Source of the DNA: Methanocorpusculum sp.
GTDB lineage: Archaea; Halobacteriota; Methanomicrobia; Methanomicrobiales; Methanocorpusculaceae
Direction: 5' to 3'
DNA length: 10,142 nucleotides
NCBI GenBank assembly: GCA_029987025.1
Contig: DALTWQ010000042.1
Span: 1-10,142 of the forward strand
The translations under genes and the position numbers were made by a program. The notes beneath the pieces are model-generated. The model was not told the DNA's origin. It searched no databases and worked only from the letters and a program-made list of their open reading frames with translations. Every line of letters begins with the position of its first letter. Within the stretch, counting starts at the first letter, position 1. Positions 6,939-10,142 of the stretch are shown in pieces.

Positions 6939-6948
6939 ACCGCGCGGT
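6939..6948. promoter_or_regulatory. Perfect 10-base palindrome, candidate operator
   Basis: The sequence ACCGCGCGGT is its own reverse complement and lies 6 bases from the TATA box at 6925-6932, on its upstream side for leftward transcription. A dyad this close to the BRE/TATA is a usual place for an archaeal activator or repressor to act. The sequence shows only the symmetry; binding is inferred. Confidence 0.35.
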
Positions 6949-7048
6949 GCGGAAGTGCCTTGTTCTTTATAATTTTGAAAAAATAGAAGCTCTTAATTGT
7001 CTTTAATTTAAAAACAGAGTTTGATTTGTGTCCGGACGGCACTTCCGC
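6949..7048. repeat. 11-base perfect inverted repeat flanking an AT-rich 78-base core
   Basis: GCGGAAGTGCC at 6949-6959 is matched exactly by its reverse complement GGCACTTCCGC at 7038-7048. The core between them is AT-rich, except for the 8-base palindrome GTCCGGAC at 7030-7037 directly beside the right arm. No coding frame is evident. As RNA from either strand the arms would make a GC-rich 11-base closing stem. It could be a small structured RNA, part of the 3' end of the mutY-like transcript, a pair of inverted protein sites, or a remnant of a miniature element; I see no clear target duplication. Confidence 0.55.
6978..7037 (-). terminator. Possible terminator of the PhoU/MutY-like transcript
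   Basis: Downstream of the glycosylase stop on the minus strand, the dyad GTCCGGAC (7030-7037) is followed by T5 at 7010-7014 and T6 at 6978-6983. Archaeal RNA polymerase commonly ends at such T tracts with little need of a hairpin. Confidence 0.4.
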
Positions 7049-7072
7049 GAAACAAACATGATGTATATTAAT

Positions 7073-8002
7073 CTATCTTTTTTCAGGCTCATTTCCGGCA
7101 GGTGCAGGAGCGGATTTTATGCGGTAGTATCCCCCTTCATCGCGAATGAAAAATCCCTCTTTTGTCATCACCTCAAGCACATCAGATACAACATCAGCAG
7201 GACATGAAAGAATCTCTGCAAGTGTCTTTGCATCGACTTTTTTTCCGTTGAGCATCTCTTTTAAGACACGCCCTCTGACCTGTCTTTTTGAACCTTCGAA
7301 CGCACTCTGCTTTACATACTGCCGGCTTTTTCTGTTCGGATTTCCGGCGCTATGTTTCATCACAGACCCTAAATCCATAAGCGCCCAGTACCACTCGCGG
7401 GCGTTTTTTGGAAGGGCAGCTTTTACAAGCGGAAACAGTTCTTTGTCATCAACTTCCTCACGGTTTCTGAAAAAACAGTGAATAAAGATGCGTCTGATGT
7501 TTGTTTCGATAAAAACAACCGGCGCATTGAACGCAAACGCGGAAATTGAACAGGATGTGGCAGGACCTATTCCGGGAAGTTCTATCAGTTCTTCAGGTGT
7601 TTTCGGGAATATGCCTCCGTACTTTTCCGTTATGATTCTGCACAGTTTCTGCAGGGATAAGGCACGGCGGTTATATCCCATGCCCTGCCATGCGGCAATG
7701 ACCTCTGCTTCCGGTGCAAAAGCCAGGGCTTCCGCAGTCGGAAACTGCTCAACAAACCGCGGGAATATTACCTCAACCCGCGGGACCTGCGTCTGCTGAA
7801 GCATCACCTCTGATACGGTAATCAGATACGGGTCCGTCGTATGCCGCCAGCGCATATCGTGTCTTCCGTATGTGCGGTAGTATCTGAAGACAAATTCCCT
7901 GAACTCCTCTATGATTTCTTCAGGAACCCGGCCATCTTTTACGAAGCCGGAAAAATCAGGGAAAGAAATCTTCGGCTGGTTTTTTTCTTCAGTTCTCTGC
8001 AT
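7073..8002 (-). CDS. MutY-like HhH-GPD DNA glycosylase lacking the Fe-S cluster
   Basis: This 309-residue protein belongs to the HhH-GPD superfamily. SEVMLQQTQV at 64-73 is the MutY signature and includes the proton-donor-type Glu, E65. The helix-hairpin-helix is LPGIGPATS at 142-150. At the usual catalytic Asp the protein has Glu: FIETN, E166, where MutY has the LDGN type. The segment after MDLG (209-212), where MutY carries the CX6CX2CX5C Fe-S cysteines, has none; it reads as a basic stretch with NPNRKSRQ at 221-228. The region from about 245 looks like a small winged-helix-like tail, not the MutY NUDIX-like domain. It probably removes or binds a mispaired or damaged base, but adenine opposite 8-oxoguanine is not assured. 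I recall similar cluster-less, Glu-bearing proteins in other prokaryotes. The start at 8002 overlaps the end of the PhoU gene by 14 bases and lacks a Shine-Dalgarno, so translation is likely coupled. Confidence 0.8.
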   Translation of the reverse strand: MQRTEEKNQPKISFPDFSGFVKDGRVPEEIIEEFREFVFRYYRTYGRHDMRWRHTTDPYLITVSEVMLQQTQVPRVEVIFPRFVEQFPTAEALAFAPEAEVIAAWQGMGYNRRALSLQKLCRIITEKYGGIFPKTPEELIELPGIGPATSCSISAFAFNAPVVFIETNIRRIFIHCFFRNREEVDDKELFPLVKAALPKNAREWYWALMDLGSVMKHSAGNPNRKSRQYVKQSAFEGSKRQVRGRVLKEMLNGKKVDAKTLAEILSCPADVVSDVLEVMTKEGFFIRDEGGYYRIKSAPAPAGNEPEKR

Positions 8003-9002
8003 CGTCAGCGACTAATTTGTTGATGAGAATCTCTGCAATGTCAGCGCTGTATTCACCAATTCTGTGCATACTCTGCACAATCTGTGTTACAGCAACTGCT
8101 TCTTCCGCCTTCATTCTGCTTGTAAGTTCGCTGAATGCATGTGTCATCCCTTCGAGCGCTTCTGCATCCGAGATGATTTTATTTGCCCCTAAAATGCTTC
8201 CAGAATAAATCTCCTGAATGACTTTGTTGAAGATGGAAAGTACGTTTTCTCCGGCCTGCGTAAGTTTTGGAATTAAGGTGCGTTCAATGCCGTTGTCGAT
8301 TAAAACAAGAACCGCTTCGGCGATTAACACAGCGTGATCTCCGACCCTTTCCAGAATGCGGGATATCTGATAGTATGTCGATGCTTCTCTCGGAGTTATC
8401 TCCATTTTAAGAGCAAGTGCCGGGTTTTCTGTCATGAGCGAGAACTGACGGTGAATAAGCCAGTGAAGCCTGTCCACATCAGTGTCACGAGATGCAACAT
8501 CTTCTGCGAGTTCGCGTTTTCCCTGTTCAAGAGCGAAGAGGGCGTCTTCGTGCATTGCCTTTACAATGACGTACATTCTCCGGATAGTGTTTCCGAAAGG
8601 CATTTCTGTCGGATTTAAGATGTCTTTTAAGGTGATGATATTTTCCGCTTCGTCTGCAACCTCCTGACCAATCGTCATCTGGGTAAATTTCCGCACGACC
8701 TGACGCACTTTCGGCGGAATTCTGCCTGCCGATGTTATTTTTATGATGGTAAATCCGCTGATATATGCTCCAATCAGCGATCTTAGAAGTGCCTGTGAAT
8801 CAGGGTAGTTTTTCAGTGCGAACTCTTTTACTTTTGCGGTGCTGTCGTAATGGATGTTGGGAGTTATAAGGAGTGTCCCGTCCGGGCGTGAAACTATTCC
8901 TATGGGGTCATTTTTCTTAATTCCTAAGTCACACACCCAGTTTTTGGGAAGAGACAGTACGTATGATGAGCCGCCGGTCATCTGTATTTTGCGGATGTCC
9001 AT
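7989..9002 (-). CDS. AbrB-PhoU phosphate uptake regulator
   Basis: This 337-residue protein starts with an AbrB/SpoVT-type swapped-hairpin DNA-binding domain (about 1-50; MTGGSSYVLSLPKNW is typical of archaeal PhoU regulators). Two PhoU-type three-helix repeats follow, at roughly 135-235 and 240-330. Acidic metal-site residues are visible at D173, D175 and D177, in ERVGDH at 218-223, and in the matching repeat-two motif GEYSADIAE (316-324). Related proteins control phosphate transport genes or act on transporter activity. No phosphate transport gene is in view, so its target is unknown. The TATA box at 9022-9031 lies so close that the mRNA should begin at about the ATG, suggesting a leaderless gene. 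It is first in a pair with the MutY-like gene. Confidence 0.88.
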   Translation of the reverse strand: MDIRKIQMTGGSSYVLSLPKNWVCDLGIKKNDPIGIVSRPDGTLLITPNIHYDSTAKVKEFALKNYPDSQALLRSLIGAYISGFTIIKITSAGRIPPKVRQVVRKFTQMTIGQEVADEAENIITLKDILNPTEMPFGNTIRRMYVIVKAMHEDALFALEQGKRELAEDVASRDTDVDRLHWLIHRQFSLMTENPALALKMEITPREASTYYQISRILERVGDHAVLIAEAVLVLIDNGIERTLIPKLTQAGENVLSIFNKVIQEIYSGSILGANKIISDAEALEGMTHAFSELTSRMKAEEAVAVTQIVQSMHRIGEYSADIAEILINKLVADDAEN

Positions 9003-9021
9003 ATATAGATTATGGGCAGTG

Positions 9022-9031
9022 TATATATAAA
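9022..9031 (-). promoter_or_regulatory. TATA box of the phoU-glycosylase pair
   Basis: The minus strand reads TTTATATATA, a strong archaeal TATA box centred about 25 bases before the ATG at 9002. The predicted transcript start coincides with the start codon, so a leaderless mRNA is expected. Confidence 0.65.
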
Positions 9032-9112
9032 AACTATAGGGATGAGTCTTTGATATGGTGAGATAGGGATTTCTGCAGAGAGTAGTGTCCGGGAAAAATA
9101 GTGCGGAGTTAA

Positions 9113-9153
9113 TGTAATATAAAAATAAATCTGTTTCGAAAAAGAATAGATTT
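9113..9153 (-). terminator. Terminator after the acyl-CoA synthetase gene
   Basis: On the minus strand an AAATCT/AGATTT inverted repeat (9148-9153 with 9127-9132, 15-base loop) starts at the stop codon and is followed by TTTATTTTTATATT. A further T5 tract lies near 9096-9100. Either should end the upstream transcript before the phoU promoter. Confidence 0.5.
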
Positions 9154-10142
9154 CAGTCCTCTCTTTCTTCTTCGGCGGCTTTTGCCATTTCACGCTCACG
9201 CAGTTCGACTCTGCGGATTTTGCCAGAAACAGTCTTTGGAAGGTCAGTTACGAACTCGATTGCTCTCGGATATTTGTACGGGGCCGTGGTGCGCTTTACA
9301 TGTGTCTGCAACTCTTTTGCAAGAGTATCTGAAGGTGCCCAGCCGTCTTTTAAGACAACAAACGCCTTTACAATAACCCCGCGGATGGGGTCAGGGCTTC
9401 CGACAACAGCCGACTCTTTAACCGCCGGATGCTCGATTAATGCAGACTCGACCTCGGCCGGAGAGATACGGTATCCGGAGGATTTGATGATGTCATCGCT
9501 TCTTCCCATGAACCAGAAGTAGCCGTCTTTATCCATCTTGGCCTTGTCCCCTGTGTAGTACCAGCCGTTTACAAAGACTGCTGCGGTTGCCTCAGGGTCG
9601 TCTAAGTACTCCTTGAAAAGACCCACCGGTCTCGGCTCGGTTTTAACCGCAATACGTCCTTCTTCCCCGACTGGAACCGGTTTGCCGTCTTCGTCGTGCA
9701 ACTCAATAGTCCAGCCCGGTGCCGGCTTTCCAACGCTTCCGGGTCTGTGCTCAATGCACGGATATGTTCCAATAATTGCGACGGTTTCAGTCTGACCGTA
9801 TGCTTCGAAAATCTTTAAGCCGGTACCTGCCTCCCAGACGCGGTTAACCTCCGGATTCAGCGTCTCACCTGCAGAAACGCAGTGCTTCAGTTCGGAAAAG
9901 TCGAACGTGCTTAAGTCTGCAAGGATAAGCATACGGTAAATTGTGGGCGGTGCGCAGAATGACGTAATCTCATATTTTTCAATCAGCGGAAGAAGTTCTG
10001 TTGCATTGAACTTTCCGCGGTAGTCATAGACAAAGACGCAGGCTCCCTGCATCCACGGTCCGTAGAACTTGCCCCAGGAGGATTTGCCCCACCCCATATC
10101 AGAGACGGTGAAGTGCAAATCGTTTTCACGCAGGTCGTACCA
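9153..10142 (-). CDS. AMP-forming acyl-CoA/acetyl-CoA synthetase, C-terminal part
   Basis: The open frame continues to the window edge, so this is the last 329 residues of a longer protein (family usually about 550-570). It is an ANL adenylating enzyme that joins a carboxylic acid to CoA through an acyl-AMP. Visible motifs, counted from the edge, are YGQTET at 115-120 (adenylate binding), YTGD at 186-189 with the ribose-binding Asp, GRSDD at 203-207 at the hinge, GYRISPAEVE at 213-222, and PKTVSGKIR at 312-320 with the catalytic lysine K318. The region near HFTVSDMGWGKSSWGK resembles medium-chain acyl-CoA synthetases such as the Methanosarcina acetivorans enzyme more than classical acetyl-CoA synthetase. 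The acyl substrate cannot be set from this half. The P-loop-like A3 motif and the start lie outside. An Arg/Glu-rich tail ends the protein. Confidence 0.9.
   Translation of the reverse strand, partial: WYDLRENDLHFTVSDMGWGKSSWGKFYGPWMQGACVFVYDYRGKFNATELLPLIEKYEITSFCAPPTIYRMLILADLSTFDFSELKHCVSAGETLNPEVNRVWEAGTGLKIFEAYGQTETVAIIGTYPCIEHRPGSVGKPAPGWTIELHDEDGKPVPVGEEGRIAVKTEPRPVGLFKEYLDDPEATAAVFVNGWYYTGDKAKMDKDGYFWFMGRSDDIIKSSGYRISPAEVESALIEHPAVKESAVVGSPDPIRGVIVKAFVVLKDGWAPSDTLAKELQTHVKRTTAPYKYPRAIEFVTDLPKTVSGKIRRVELREREMAKAAEEERED

Noticed and set aside
8978..9199. Minus-strand 73-codon frame between the synthetase and phoU genes
   Set aside because: It overlaps the end of the synthetase gene, the terminator T tracts and the phoU TATA box, and has an AT-driven Ile/Tyr/Ser composition without a start signal.
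10116..10118. TTG as the start codon of the acyl-CoA synthetase
   Set aside because: The frame is open to the window edge, and the eight codons before it continue the family sequence, so the gene simply runs out of the window.
1..10142. CRISPR array, insertion sequence or prophage
   Set aside because: I saw no regularly spaced repeats, transposase, integrase or phage structural motif on either strand.

Overview
The window looks like chromosomal DNA of a methanogenic euryarchaeon, most likely of the order Methanomicrobiales; Methanocorpusculum is my best guess from protein style only. Four things point this way: a recognisable archaeal methanopterin-pathway kinase (MptE), archaeal TATA boxes about 25 bases from several starts with leaderless or nearly leaderless genes, an AbrB-PhoU regulator of archaeal type, and an archaeal tRNA-Lys. 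Codon use and base composition look even throughout. I see no insertion sequence, integrase, phage gene or CRISPR array.

Left part (1-4124). A tRNA-Lys(CTT), cut by the window edge, runs leftward from 55. A divergent promoter region (56-170) separates it from a tight rightward operon of three genes: an RCK-N/DHH/DHHA1 phosphoesterase (171-1844), MptE (1853-2482, 8 bases downstream) and a COG1031-type radical SAM enzyme with a C-terminal helix-hairpin-helix (2472-4124, 11-base overlap). The operon meets the next gene tail to tail with only 4 bases between the stop codons.

Middle part (4129-6948, all leftward). An MFS exporter-like protein with its own TATA box lies downstream of a second radical SAM/HhH protein of the COG4277 'DNA modification/repair' type (5410-6450). 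Upstream of that radical SAM gene are two small open frames: a 43-codon frame with a near-perfect Shine-Dalgarno (6483-6614) and a 69-codon frame (6684-6893). A strong TATA box at 6925-6932 could start a transcript covering both small frames and the radical SAM gene.

Spacer (6894-7072). This holds that promoter, a perfect 10-base palindrome directly upstream of it, and an exact 11-base inverted repeat (6949-6959 and 7038-7048) around an AT-rich 78-base core. It may be a structured RNA, terminator or operator region.

Right part (7073-10142, all leftward). An AbrB-PhoU regulator (7989-9002), apparently leaderless, overlaps by 14 bases a MutY-like HhH-GPD glycosylase that lacks the Fe-S cysteines and has Glu at the usual catalytic Asp (7073-8002). 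Further upstream lies the C-terminal 329 residues of an AMP-forming acyl-CoA synthetase (9153-10142), cut by the window edge.

The most interesting signals are the small-ORF/radical SAM locus, the structured spacer beside it, the cluster-less MutY-like enzyme, and the fusion of a potassium-channel-type nucleotide-binding domain to a DHH phosphoesterase.
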